A stretch of 64,000 bases of DNA from CAWAVN01 sp963825075 (lineage in GTDB: Bacteria; Planctomycetota; Planctomycetia; Planctomycetales; Planctomycetaceae), in assembly GCA_963825075.1 (NCBI GenBank), contig CAWGRX010000015.1, positions 186,001-250,000 on the forward strand. The letters run 5' to 3'. Position 1 is the first letter of the stretch; the number at the start of each line of letters is the position of its first letter. Below are positions 27,312 through 36,639 of the stretch, in pieces. A program made the translations under genes and the position numbers. The notes beneath the pieces are model-generated. The model was not told where the DNA came from, searched no databases, and worked only from the letters and a program-made list of their open reading frames with translations.

Positions 27312-28532
27312 TCAGGCCGGGGCGGAGAGTTCGGCGAGCGTTTGGCGGTAGTTCCAAGGCAGGAACCGTTCGGGATGGGCTTTGACTGCGTCGGGATGGC
27401 TGAGCAGCTCCGTCAGATAGTCGAACGGGTTCGCCTGGTTCAGTTCGCAGGTGTGGATCAGGCTCATATATAAATCGCCGACGCGGGCGCCGTTTTGTGT
27501 TTTGAAGAAAAGCGAATTCTTGCGGTGGATGATCGCCTTTTTCAGGGCTCGTTCGCAGAGGTTGTTATCCAAGGGAGCGCCCGCGATGTGCAGAAACCGC
27601 GTCAGCTTTTCCCAATGCTTGAGCAGGTAGTTGATCGCCGTGCCCAAGGCCGAGTTCGGTTCGACATGTTTTTCATCGAACTGCCGGTTCAGCCATTCCT
27701 TCAAGTCCGTCATCGCCGGTTGGCTTTGCGTTTGATGAAACGCCAATCGCTCTGCGGCCGACAGGCCTTGTTGCCGGGCGGTGGCGTCGTTTTGATAGAC
27801 GACCTTGAAGGATTCGAGCACAAAGCGGCATTCTTCGGGAAACAGACCGTGAAGCTCCACGAACTGCCGGCGGGCGTGGGCCAGGCAGTTGGCCACGATC
27901 GTCTCCAGTTCCTTGGGCATATTCCGCGAGAGGGCATCGCACATCTGGATGGGCGTGTCGAGTTCGGCGCTGCGCCGCTTCAACACGTCGGCCAGGTTCT
28001 CGCCCGCGTGCTTTTGAGAACTGAAGAACAACGCGATGCGATGGCCGTCGCGCGTGGAAACGACGCCGGACGTATAGAGCCCGCTGCGGTCCGGATCCTC
28101 CGCGGGGCACCGACCGCAGGTTGGTCCGCCCCGGCGTTCGCCCATCAGCGCGAGGATCTTCACGGTCGTGTCATCGTGATACAGAACCTCCCCCGCAGCC
28201 GCTTGTCGAAGAAATTCATCGAACACCGGCTTGAGTAAAATCGAGAAGGAATGCACAACATCCCATTGAGTCGAGGCCGGCAGAGGAATCTCCAGGTTCC
28301 CCTGCAGGCCTTCCAGGCGGTTGAAGGGCAGCCCGCTTCCATACTTTAACAGGCCGATCATCGCAATCGACATGTTCTTCTCTTGAATCAGGCCGGCCAC
28401 GTATTCGTAGGACTCGAACACCCGCTCGATCAACTCGGCATCTTCAGGATCAAGCGACGCCTTGGCGCGGTCCGCAACATCCTTGAGTCGTTGGGGATTC
28501 ACGTCCATGAGCTCCGGTTTGTTCGGCCGCAT
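27312..28532 (-). CDS. tnpC: IS66 transposase TnpC, internally deleted
   Basis: DDE transposase of IS66. The catalytic acids are visible in VLYHDDTTVKIL, IQMCDALSRNMP and NNLCERALKKAI, and the C-terminal DUF4372-like tail (LPWNYRQTLAEL) is intact. At 406 residues it is about 110 short. The N-terminal helical segment (AELIERVFESYEYVAGLIQE) joins directly to MIGLLKYGSGLPFNRLEGLQ, so the leucine-rich/zinc-finger region normally between them is missing. The reading frame is kept, which suggests a clean deletion. A GC-rich palindromic repeat lies inside it at 28104-28132. Confidence 0.85.
   Translation of the reverse strand: MRPNKPELMDVNPQRLKDVADRAKASLDPEDAELIERVFESYEYVAGLIQEKNMSIAMIGLLKYGSGLPFNRLEGLQGNLEIPLPASTQWDVVHSFSILLKPVFDEFLRQAAAGEVLYHDDTTVKILALMGERRGGPTCGRCPAEDPDRSGLYTSGVVSTRDGHRIALFFSSQKHAGENLADVLKRRSAELDTPIQMCDALSRNMPKELETIVANCLAHARRQFVELHGLFPEECRFVLESFKVVYQNDATARQQGLSAAERLAFHQTQSQPAMTDLKEWLNRQFDEKHVEPNSALGTAINYLLKHWEKLTRFLHIAGAPLDNNLCERALKKAIIHRKNSLFFKTQNGARVGDLYMSLIHTCELNQANPFDYLTELLSHPDAVKAHPERFLPWNYRQTLAELSAPA
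28104..28132. repeat. ACCGACC-type palindromic repeat inside tnpC
   Basis: GGGGCACCGACC and GGTTGGTCCGCCCC form an inverted repeat around GCA. The core ACCGACCGnAGGTTGGT is shared with copies at 51346 (inside uvrA) and 52311 (upstream of uvrA). In TnpC it encodes part of the unusual segment GERRGGPTCGRCPAEDP. Confidence 0.5.
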
Positions 28533-28637
28533 GACTGGACCATCCGTGACACGAAGAGAGCCGAGATTCCATCCACACAGAATAGGAATACCAACGACTC
28601 CCCAGGCTTGGCAAGAGCAATCGGCCGAAGCCGGCGT

Positions 28638-29000
28638 TCAAGCCTCAGGTCCCACGGGCCGCCAGTCGGGAGCCGCTCCCGTGCGCTCCGGGTTGCCAGC
28701 CGAGAACAACACCGCCAACTGATGCGCGGCCAGGCGTTTCGCGGCGGCATCCTCCGCTTCGGGCCACCACAGAAAACGTCCCTCGGAAAGACGCTTGTGA
28801 CACAGCCAAAAACCCTGGCCGTCATACACCAGCACCTTGATGGCGGTCTTTCGGCGATTGCGAAAACAAAACACCGTCCCGGCGAACGGGTCTTCACCCA
28901 AAGCGTCTTTGCACAACCGCACCAACCCGTCGATGCCTTTGCGAAAATCGGCGGGCTCGGTCGCCACGAGGATCTTCATCTGCGGCGCGATCGCGAGCAT
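28638..29000 (-). CDS. tnpB: IS66 accessory protein TnpB
   Basis: The standard Orf2 of IS66: MKILVATEPADFRKGIDGLV, AGTVFCFRNRRKTAIKVLVY, GFWLCHKRLSEGRFLWWPE. It is 120 residues and intact. Its start codon overlaps the tnpA stop (TGATG at about 28998-29002), as is usual in this operon. The family is required for IS66 transposition, but its biochemical role is unclear. Confidence 0.9.
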   Translation of the reverse strand: MLAIAPQMKILVATEPADFRKGIDGLVRLCKDALGEDPFAGTVFCFRNRRKTAIKVLVYDGQGFWLCHKRLSEGRFLWWPEAEDAAAKRLAAHQLAVLFSAGNPERTGAAPDWRPVGPEA

Positions 29001-29344
29001 CAGTCACAGCCTCGCAAACTGCGTCCGATGGCCGCGATGTCGGCGGCGCGATAACCTTTCAGATGGACCCGCCAACTTCCGGCGTTGTCCTCCAACTCGA
29101 TCACGCACTCGGCAACCGGGGCGAAAGCGGCCGACAACTCGACAAACGAAGCCTCGTTCATCTCGGCGCGAATTTCATCCTGCGTCTCGCGACGGGTTGC
29201 CGCCGCGAGGGTCCGCTTCTTAAGCGAATAGTAATCGAGCTTCAGCGTGCGAGCGGTCCGGTGCACCCCATGCTTCGCGGCCAACTTGACGGCCATTTCC
29301 CAAAGGGCCTCGGGAATCCGCGACCGAGGTTTCTTCGTCGCCCG
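29000..29344 (-). pseudogene. tnpA: IS66 TnpA, 5' end lost or uncertain
   Basis: The recognisable part begins ATKKPRSRIPEALWEMAVKL and ends VHLKGYRAADIAAIGRSLRG, a normal IS66 OrfA core. No ATG precedes it. The open frame continues upstream only as antisense sequence of the adjacent IS4 transposase, so the natural start was probably removed when IS4 inserted or by deletion. Confidence 0.65.
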
Positions 29345-29361
29345 CCACCCAACGCCGTTCG

Positions 29362-30669
29362 TTAAATGAGTGATGCTTTGAATCCAAGTTGTTTGGCTTT
29401 CTGGATTTCCCTCTTGGTGGCTGTTCGGGTTTTCGGGGGTTTGGGCGGCTGATCGTTCTTCTTTCTGGCCCAGGCGCGGGTCGTTTTGGGGCCTTTCCGC
29501 TTGTAGTTGTCGATTCGCGAGGTGAGGCAACGCTTCGCCAGGGACTTTCCGGACTTCCCTTGCTGCATGAGTTGCAGAACGTCGCGAATTTCTCGTCGAG
29601 CGCTCGCCGCTGAGAAATGACGCGGATTTTGACCGGCAGCGATTTGGTGGCTCACCACGATTCGTTGCAGCGTCCAAAACGAGGTCATCCGCCAGGCCTG
29701 CTCGTTCAAGGCGGTGGCCGGGGTGCGACTCTTGAGGGTCTTAAAGTCCATCGTTTGTTTCAAGTGGCGAAAGTAAACCTCAATCCCCCAGCGGGACTTG
29801 TAGAGTTCCTGGGCGTCTTCGTCGCTGAGAATCGCCGGGTCGAGGATGTTGGTCACCAAGACCACGGGCAAGCCGCTCTGGGATCGGAAACAAATTTTGC
29901 GGAGTTTGATCGGCGGGCCAGACTGTTCCTTGTTGGGCCAAAACGACACGATGTTCTCGCGCGTCTCGTTCTCGTCCAAACCCTCGATCAACGTTTTATT
30001 GCCGCCGATCCTCAGCAAAAATCCTTGGTTCGCTTCGATCAACAGCGAACACAACTGATAGCTGATAAACCCCGCATCCGCCGTCAATAAGGTGTTCTCA
30101 GGCAAGTCGGCGAGCATCTCGAGCAAATGCCGGCGTTCGCTGTCGGTGCCCGGTCCCAAACGAAAGTCCCAAGGCAACCCCGTGCCCACGTGCTGCAACA
30201 TCGTCTGAAAAATTTGCGGCGCGGTCTTGTCGCGGCCGGCACATCCCAACCCTTCCTCGTTGCTGGTGGTGCGCGGACACTCGAAGCGACTGCCATCCAC
30301 GGCCAACAACAGCCAACCCAACACCCTCCAGGAGGAACCCACCTGAGCATCTGGCCGCAATCGTTTGACCAACAGCGACTGAATCAGCGGCCACCACCGA
30401 ATCTGAGCGGCCACAAACCCGGAATACGAAACGGGCACATTCCATTGCGGCCGGATAAACTTCACAATCCGGCGGGCGGCGGAAAATGGCTCCTCCAATG
30501 TCTTGCCAGGCAACCAAAACATAATCAAACTCATCCAAACCACTTTTCGAGCGTCCCAATCCTCATTGCCGTGCCGAGGCAACCCACGAAACAAACTTGG
30601 CGGAAACAAAGCATCCAATTCGGCAACCAATTCTCGACGATACCGATTGCGTCCCAGCTTTTGAGTCAT
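29362..30669 (-). CDS. IS4-family transposase
   Basis: Full-length DDE transposase of 435 residues. Catalytic acids lie in LLLAVDGSRFECP, LLTADAGFISYQLC and the YREK-type sequence YKSRWGIEVYFRHLKQTMDF. The C-terminus is basic (KKNDQPPKPPKTRTATKREI). It begins MTQKLGRNRYRRELVAELDA. It separates the IS66 remnant from an IS1380-like fragment. Terminal inverted repeats are not evident by eye, so the exact element ends are not given. Confidence 0.88.
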   Translation of the reverse strand: MTQKLGRNRYRRELVAELDALFPPSLFRGLPRHGNEDWDARKVVWMSLIMFWLPGKTLEEPFSAARRIVKFIRPQWNVPVSYSGFVAAQIRWWPLIQSLLVKRLRPDAQVGSSWRVLGWLLLAVDGSRFECPRTTSNEEGLGCAGRDKTAPQIFQTMLQHVGTGLPWDFRLGPGTDSERRHLLEMLADLPENTLLTADAGFISYQLCSLLIEANQGFLLRIGGNKTLIEGLDENETRENIVSFWPNKEQSGPPIKLRKICFRSQSGLPVVLVTNILDPAILSDEDAQELYKSRWGIEVYFRHLKQTMDFKTLKSRTPATALNEQAWRMTSFWTLQRIVVSHQIAAGQNPRHFSAASARREIRDVLQLMQQGKSGKSLAKRCLTSRIDNYKRKGPKTTRAWARKKNDQPPKPPKTRTATKREIQKAKQLGFKASLI

Positions 30670-30712
30670 TTCGGGCCTCCCTGCTCACCTAAGGATTTTG
30701 GTACAACCCTAA

Positions 30713-31100
30713 GTGAAGCAAAGGCTCGAAGTCTTTCAAGACCAATACCTTAAGATCAAACAAACTCCCATCTTAAAAACGGCGTTGGGTGGCACGTTTG
30801 AAGACCGGCTGGGCGAATTCAACGCGGCGATTGGCTGCCGACTTTCGTCGTCGAAGTTTGCGGAGAACGAAGTGACGATGCTGTTAGGCCTGCTGGCGTT
30901 CAACCTGGCGTCGATGTTGCGGTGCGAGTTCGAGGACGAGTTGGGCGGTTGTTGGGACTTGCATCGTTTCCAGCAGTCGGTGCTGCGGACGGGAGCGCGG
31001 GTGGCGAAGCACTCCCGCCGCCTCGTGATTTATATTGAGGAAAGCGTGAGCGCTTTCTGGGCAGCGATGTCTTCCCGCATCCGCTCGCTTTGCCTGGCCA
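30713..31100 (+). pseudogene. Transposase C-terminal fragment (IS1380-like)
   Basis: Only the C-terminal part of a DDE transposase remains: TFEDRLGEFNAAIGCRLSSS, NEVTMLLGLLAFNLASML, GARVAKHSRRLVIYIEESVS. This style is typical of IS1380 transposases. The catalytic domain is missing and the 5' side ends at the IS4 element. From about 31100 to 31362 no gene is visible. Confidence 0.6.
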
Positions 31101-31362
31101 AGCTCTGGCCACGCCCGCGCGGAGTTCGCCCGCGGCCCTTTACACCTCTCCCACGTCACGCCCATCAGCAACTGGTTCTTCGGGACTGAGTCGCCCGCCG
31201 CCGTGGCATCCGCCTTTCTGTTTCTTTCCTTCACTCACCCAACGATCGCCAGGCCCCACTGGGGGAAAGGGGGCGGTCTGCCCATCATCCGATCCCCAAC
31301 CACCCAGTGCACTTTCCGCCACCGAAATATTCACCACACACGAACCTGATGAATAATCCGGG

Positions 31363-31604
31363 TTCAAAGGTTTGAAACTCGGTGTGCCGGCCCAAACACA
31401 TCAGCCAGCCGAGAAAGATCTGCTGATGCGTCACAAACGACGGACTGGTGAAGACGGGCGCGAGCACTTGAAACATGACATCCATCGAAGGTATGAAAGA
31501 TCACATGCGGGGACCTCCTTGTGTCCTGTGCCATTTTCTTGACAAGCACATTGTACAAGGAACCCCGCTGCTTTTCTTGGACCTCAAAATTGCGAAAGTT
31601 CAGG
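31363..31604 (-). repeat. IS701-like element, 242-bp end fragment
   Basis: This 242-base segment matches 40500-40741 with only two differences (one G/A, one T/C). It contains the element end, the AAGGAGGT ribosome site and the first codons of the transposase (MDVMFQVLAPVFTSPSFVTH). The rest of the element is absent, so this is a truncated second copy. It cuts off the 3' side of the helicase fragment that follows. Confidence 0.9.
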
Positions 31605-31847
31605 CACTTCTGCATGCTCAATGTTGCACGCGAAAACCAGTACCCGCTTATAATCACCCTCACTGCACCCAGCTAGATATTCTTGGACTACCTTTTTGTT
31701 TCGAGTGGAATTCCACGCCAATTCGTCCAGAGACTGTTGAGTGATGTCACCACGTCCAACTACGGGAGACCATTCACACCCCGTTTCAACCTCCCGGATA
31801 CGAGGCTCGGCCAAATACTGAGGACATAGATCCGCGTAGGTCTTTTG
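31605..31847 (-). pseudogene. Internal fragment of a DEAD/DEAH (HsdR-like) helicase
   Basis: On the minus strand one frame reads TYADLCPQYLAEPRIREVET, then GRGDITQQSLDELAWNSTRN, then GDYKRVLVFACNIEHAE. This resembles the boundary between the two RecA domains of HsdR-like or phage-type SF2 helicases. It is truncated at both ends, by the IS701-like fragment (left) and the ISL3 element (right). The remainder of the gene is not in the window. Confidence 0.55.
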
Positions 31848-31874
31848 GGCTCTTCGGCTAACTTCGTGGCTAGG

Positions 31875-33316
31875 TCATTGAGGTTTCGGGTTCCAGAATC
31901 CAGTCGGCCGCAGAAGAAGAGGATGCGAATGCGGTAGTTCTCGAAGTTCCTGAAACCCCGGGCAGCGGCTTTGATGGCTTGAATACGGCTATTAAAACCC
32001 TCGGTCGGTCCGTTGCTGATCGGGTGCCGAAACCACGTCACAATATTGTCCAAGGCTCTTTTCCGGTTCCGGGTTGATTTCGATGGTTGCATCACCAAGT
32101 GGTGGTTTGAGGCATATGGGATGTTTAGGATGGCACAACGAGAGTGACAATGCCACAAGAATTTTTACGCAAACAATGCAGTTGCCACAAACTTCCGCTT
32201 GTCCATACTTCTGTCGCCATCAACCTGGAACCGGAAAAGAGCCTTGTCCAAATGCCGCTTGATCATACGGCCGACTTTGATGATCGGCTCCAGTCGAGAT
32301 CGCGAGGCCCAACTATGCCATCTTTCGAAGAAATTCCTCGCCGTGTATTCGCCGGGCTGGTCCCAGAAGTCGCGGAACAAATCACTGATCGCCCAGGCTC
32401 TCGATGTCTTCAGTTTGGCGTTCTTCAACTCATCGAACGCCACCGCCTTTTCCTCAGAAAGGTTTTCTTCGTTGGTCAACCAGAGGAATCGGCTCCCGGT
32501 CAATCGCTCATCGCCTTCCTGTTTCAAAGCTTTGTGCTCGGCCCGGCGAACCTTATCGACCGCCTCGTTCAGGTGCTTGCTAATATGAAAACGGTCATGC
32601 ACGACTTCGGCCTCGGGAACATGCTCAGAGGCACTCGAAATGAACGCCGGCCACATATCCATCGCCACTGCCTCGACCTGCCCTTTCTGCTCGTCAGACA
32701 ACGCATTCCAAAGCGCATCGGCCGCTTCCTGCGTCCTTCCCTCAGCGACTTCCAGCACGCGATGTTCGTCCAGATCGACGAGCACCGACACATAATCCTG
32801 GCCCTTGCCGAAGCTCTTCTCATCGATCCCGACGCGCGCGATGTTGTCCCTGTCGCGAACCTCCAATCCCCGCCGCACGGCCACCCGCATCAAGTCATGA
32901 GCCGATCGCCAACTCAGGCCCAAAAGCTGTCGGCCTTGCTCGACGCTTGCGGACGCCTGCAGCACGCGAATCGCGAACGCCTGAAACATCAGCGTGAACC
33001 GGTCGTGCGGCTCGGCCCAGGGCAAATCCACGTTCAAGACGCCGCACTGGGGGCAATTCGTGCGGGGCGTCCGGGCGACCAGAATCGTCTCGAACTGCAT
33101 CGTATCCAGATGCCGCCATTCTCGCTCGGGAGCGTGATCCTTGAGCGGCCTTTGCTCCCCACAGACGGGACAAGAACACCCAGCACCAGCAGCATGCTTG
33201 AGGCGAATCGTGACCTTCTGAGAGGGGAGATCCAGGTCCACATCCGTCACGTCCCAGTCGTCCCCGAGTCCCAACAGCCGAGCATAATGATTGGAGAGGT
33301 CTTCCATCAGAGTCAC
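31875..33316 (-). pseudogene. ISL3 transposase interrupted by a 190-bp MITE
   Basis: The N-terminal zinc-binding part (CSCPVCGEQRPLKDH, TNCPQCGVLNVDLPW) is followed by DDE acids in RVGIDEKSFGKGQDY and AVAMDMWPAFIS, and the last Glu in ISNGPTEGFNSRIQAIKAAA. The two halves are separated after RHLD by the MITE at 32054-32243. Removing it with one 8-bp duplication (198 bases) restores RHLD-NIVTWFRHPISNG in frame. The C-terminal frame has no stop before the element end and runs on into flanking DNA. Confidence 0.85.
32054..32243. mobile_element. 190-bp ISL3-type MITE with 8-bp target duplication
   Basis: Inverted ends of about 27 bp (GGCTCTTTTCCGGTTCC at 32054 and the inverse ending at 32243) are flanked by TTGTCCAA on both sides (32046-32053 and 32244-32251). 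The GGCTCTT ends and the 8-bp duplication are characteristic of ISL3 transposition. There is no coding capacity. It sits inside the transposase gene of a different ISL3 element. Confidence 0.9.
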
Positions 33317-33535
33317 ATTCCAAAAACCGTAGCATAGCGGTTGATTCAGGCTCTAGCCATGAAACTAGACGAAGAACCATACTGGTTCTCCGTCTAGTTT
33401 CGTGGGTGCAGTTTTCGGATGCGAACCTCAGCTCCGGCTCGACAGAGGGGCAAGAAGACACCCCTGTCTGTGGACATAACAACACGTCTAGACCACCCAC
33501 GATTTTGGCCTAGCCACGAAGTTAGCCGAAGAGCC

Positions 33536-33805
33536 AACCCTTGAAATCCAGGGGTTGAGTGTCATGCGAAGATTCGGCAACTTTTGCGAAAGTTCGAGCG
33601 GCTCTCGGCCCGCGAACGCGAGACGCTGGAACTGTTAAGAGAAGGCCTGCCCAACAAAGCCATCGCTTCTCAACTTCACATCACCGAACGCGCGGTGGAG
33701 ATGCGGCGGGCCAGAATTATGGAAAAGCTCGAAGCCCCCTCGATCGCCAGGCTCTACGAAGACTTCGCGCGATATCGGCGATTGATGAACCTGGGCGAAG
33801 GCTGA
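33536..33805 (+). pseudogene. FixJ/LuxR-type response regulator, C-terminal DNA-binding fragment
   Basis: After the ISL3 edge an open frame reads HAKIRQLLRKFERLSARERE, then a complete LuxR-type helix-turn-helix (GLPNKAIASQLHITERAVEM, RRARIMEKLEAPSIARLYED). The receiver domain that should precede it is absent. The ISL3 insertion or a linked deletion removed it. The fragment ends 17 bases before the priA stop on the other strand. A short protein from the TTG at 33584 is conceivable but has no ribosome site. Confidence 0.7.
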
Positions 33806-33821
33806 CGTAGCAGCCGGAGCA

Positions 33822-36129
33822 CTATCTCATGTTGAGCGGATCCACGTCGATCGTGGCTTCCACGTCCTGGCTGCGGGGAAAGCGGTCCATCACTTCCCGC
33901 CAGAGGGATTGAATTGACGAAACCTCCGGGGCGGCGAGTTGGAAATGGTAGCGGTAGAGGTCTTTGAGCTTCGCAATCGGGGCGGGCGCGGGGCCGAGGA
34001 CTTCTACGTCCGCGAGGACCGCCCTAATCGTTTCCCGGCAGATCCCGGCCATTTGCTCGGCGTGGTCCCGCACGCGGGCTTCGTCCCGGCCGCGGACGAT
34101 TACTCTCGCCAAACTCCGAAACGGCGGCACCTGCATCTCCCGCCGCTGCTCCAGTTCCCACTCCGCAAAGGCGCGGTAGTTGTGCTCCGCGGCAAGTTGG
34201 ATGGCAGGTTCTTCGGGACACGCCGTCTGCACGTAAACCCGGCCTTCGCGGTTCCCGCGACCGGTGCGGCCCGCGACTTGGGAGATCAATTGAAACGTCC
34301 GCTCGGCGGCGCGCAGGTCCGGCTGATGCAAACTCGTGTCCGCATCGACGACGCCCACCAGATGCACATTCGGAAAATCGAGCCCCTTGGCGATCATCTG
34401 CGTGCCCAGGAGGATTTGCACTTCGCCGCTGCGGAAGGCATTGAGCGCAGCGTCATAACTTCCGAACCGCCGCATGGAATCGCTGTCCATCCGCAGCACG
34501 CGGTAATCGGGAAACTTCGAGCGGACTTCCTGCTCGAGTCGCTGCGTGCCGTTGCCCAGGTAGCGGATCGTGTCTCGCTCGCATTCGGGGCACTTGGCGA
34601 TGAGGGTTTGATAATCACAGACGTGGCAGAGGCAAACTTTGCGGTCCTGATGCCAGGTCAAGGTAACATCGCAATGCGGGCACTTCACGGAGACGCCGCA
34701 AGATCGGCACCAGATCGTCGGCGAGAAGCCCCGCAGGTTCAAAAACAAAATCACCTGCCCGCCTTCGGAGAGCGTGCGCTTCATCGCCGATTGCAACGTC
34801 CGGCCGATGGCCTGGCCGCGGGAACGCTGCGGATCGTGCCGGGTATCCACCACGATCACCGGCGGCATCCCGCGGGATTCCACGCGGTGGGGCAGCGATA
34901 AGAGCACATCCTTCTTGGAGATCGCAGCTTGCCAGGATTCGAGCGTCGGCGTCGCCGATCCCAAGACCAGCGGCACGTTTTCCCACTTTGCCCGCTGCCG
35001 GGCCACTTCGCGGGCGTGATACCGCGGCGTGGCATCTTGTTTGAACGAGGTTTCGTGCTCCTCATCGATGATGATCAACCCCAGATGCGGCGTGGGGGCG
35101 AACACGGCACTCCGCGCACCGACGACCACTTGCACCTTCCCCTTCGCGGATTTGCCGCCAATGCCAGTACCGCTCGGCATCGCTGAGATGGCTGTGCAGG
35201 ACCGCGACCGAATCGAACCGACTGCGGAACCGCTCGATGGTCTGCGGCGTGATGCTGATTTCCGGCACCAGCACAATCGCCTGGCGGCCGTAACTCGCCA
35301 CTTCGCGAATCGCCTGGATATAGACCTCCGTCTTGCCGCTGCCCGTTACTCCGTGCAGTAGGAATGTGCGATGTTCCTGTGCTTGCAGACTGTGCTTGAT
35401 CGCATCCACGGCCCGCTGTTGGTGGGTGCCTAACTTCAAATCCTCGTGCCGGGCAATTGGCGAAAACTCCGGGGCGAACTCGGCGGAGCGTTCGCGGACG
35501 ACTTCGATCAACCCCTTGCCGGCAAGCGCCTCGATCGGCCCTTTGCCGCACTGGGCCTGTTCCGCAAGTTCCTCCAATCGCAAAGGCTTACCGGCTTTTT
35601 CCAGGACTTCCCACACGGCCTGCTGTTTGGGGGAGAGTTTGAGGGATTTCGCTTTCGAGCAATCGGCCAATTGATAGAACTTCACGATCCGCGTCCCGGC
35701 CCGGCGTTTCACGCTTTGGGGAATCACGCCGTCGAGCACCTGGCCCCAACCGCACAAATAATGGTCGGCAATCCAGCGCGCGAGTTCGAGTATGTGGGGC
35801 GAGGCCAACGGTTCCCGGTCCACCACAGAATGCACCGTTTTGAGGGCTGTCCCGGTTTCGCCCACCGGCCCAATCTCCACGCAATACCCGGTCACCAGGC
35901 GGTTCCCCTTCCCAAACGGAACCCGCACCCGCTGCCCCGGCTGCAACTCACCCCGCAGATGTTCGGGGACCAAGTACGAATACGGCTCATAAAGCGGGCG
36001 ATTGACCACGACGCTGGCCCTCAGCCGATCTTCCGCCGCCGCCTGTTCCCAAGGCATGGGCAGCACGGGAGTTAGGTTTTCAAATAAGTGCTGTTGCCGG
36101 TCAGGAGTCAGGGAAAGTGTGTGGACCAC
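33822..36129 (-). CDS. priA: Primosomal protein N' (PriA helicase), frameshifted
   Basis: PriA restarts stalled replication forks. The N-terminal 3'-end-binding domain (LRASVVVNRPLYEPYSYLVP) is followed by the helicase: FLLHGVTGSGKTEVYIQAIR (Walker A), GLIIIDEEHETSFKQD (DEEH box), VPLVLGSATPTLESW, the zinc-binding CRSCGVSVKCPHCDVTLTWH with CHVCDY and CPEC, and QVAGRTGRGNREG. The two parts are in different frames. In minus-strand orientation a GGGG run (35139-35142) should be GGG to read WRQIREG-KVQVVVGARSAV. A homopolymer sequencing indel is the likely cause, giving a normal protein of about 770 residues. It ends beside the response-regulator fragment. Confidence 0.93.
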
Positions 36130-36639
36130 GGCTTCACCTCCGCCAAACGAATCAAATTTTCATACTATACTAATTGTCATTATATCTCCAGCAAGCGGCA
36201 AGAAAAGAGGGTTCTTGGGGAGTTTTTTTGGAGTGGTGTCGTGCAAAAAAACACCTCCCGACAAAACGTTAGGCTGTGTCCGGTGAATCCCACACCAGCC
36301 CGAAGCGCGAGCGAGGGAATCCAAGTTTGGGGAAAAATTCCCTAGCCTACGCTTTTTGAAGTTGCACGGCGACCGAAATTCGCCCCGAAGGGAACAAGAT
36401 GACAGCCCAAGGCAAGCGCAGCGCCGCCCTGGGTTAGGAAATACGCAGGCGTTTGCAGCCCTGAAATGGCGAAACAAGGTTTCCCCCAATGTGTTTCGCT
36501 CTTTCAGAAGGTGAGCGGACAATTGAGTTTTCCGGGTGGTTGTGCTTTGGGCTGTCTCCGGGTAGTTTGAAACGCCGATGCCAAAAGGCGTCGCGCTTCG
36601 ATGACGATCTCCCTGACAGATTTTTGAGGACCACCCATC
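36130..36639. other. Intergenic region between priA and the VOC gene
   Basis: About 510 bp between divergent genes with no credible coding frame. An AT-rich stretch at about 36155-36185 (TTTTCATACTATACTAATTG) could carry the priA promoter. At about 36296-36322 lies a planctomycete-type repeat (CCAGCCCGAAGCGCGAGCGA, then GGG). GGAG-like bases precede the VOC start only weakly. Confidence 0.4.
36296..36322 (+). repeat. AGCCCGAAGCGCGAGCGAGGG-type dispersed repeat
   Basis: The short GC-rich sequence at this position is one I recall as dispersed, in many variants, between genes of planctomycetes. Only one clear copy is in the window, so its repeat status rests on memory of other genomes. Confidence 0.35.

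Larger units (their letters stand above)
27155..29350 (-). mobile_element. IS66-family element, decayed
   Basis: Three genes in the order expected for IS66 (tnpA, tnpB, tnpC, all on the minus strand). tnpC has an internal deletion, and tnpA has no clear start and runs into the neighbouring IS4 element at about 29350. The left edge is put near 27155, where the integrase remnant ends; no matching inverted repeat is visible at the other side. The element is therefore probably inactive. Confidence 0.65.
31848..33535 (-). mobile_element. ISL3-family insertion sequence carrying a nested MITE
   Basis: The element is bounded by a perfect 27-bp terminal inverted repeat that starts GGCTCTTCGGCTAACTTC (31848-31874 and the inverse at 33509-33535). 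Without the nested insertion it is 1490 bp, a normal ISL3 size. No 8-bp target duplication is visible around it, so it may have recombined or taken flanking DNA with it. It truncates a helicase fragment on the left and a response-regulator gene on the right. Confidence 0.85.

Noticed and set aside
32144..33337. A 397-codon plus-strand gene
   Set aside because: Antisense of the ISL3 transposase, and it crosses the MITE border.
35139..35142. Programmed frameshift in priA
   Set aside because: A G run without a classical slippery heptamer or a clear downstream structure, and similar breaks occur in many unrelated genes here; a sequencing indel is simpler.
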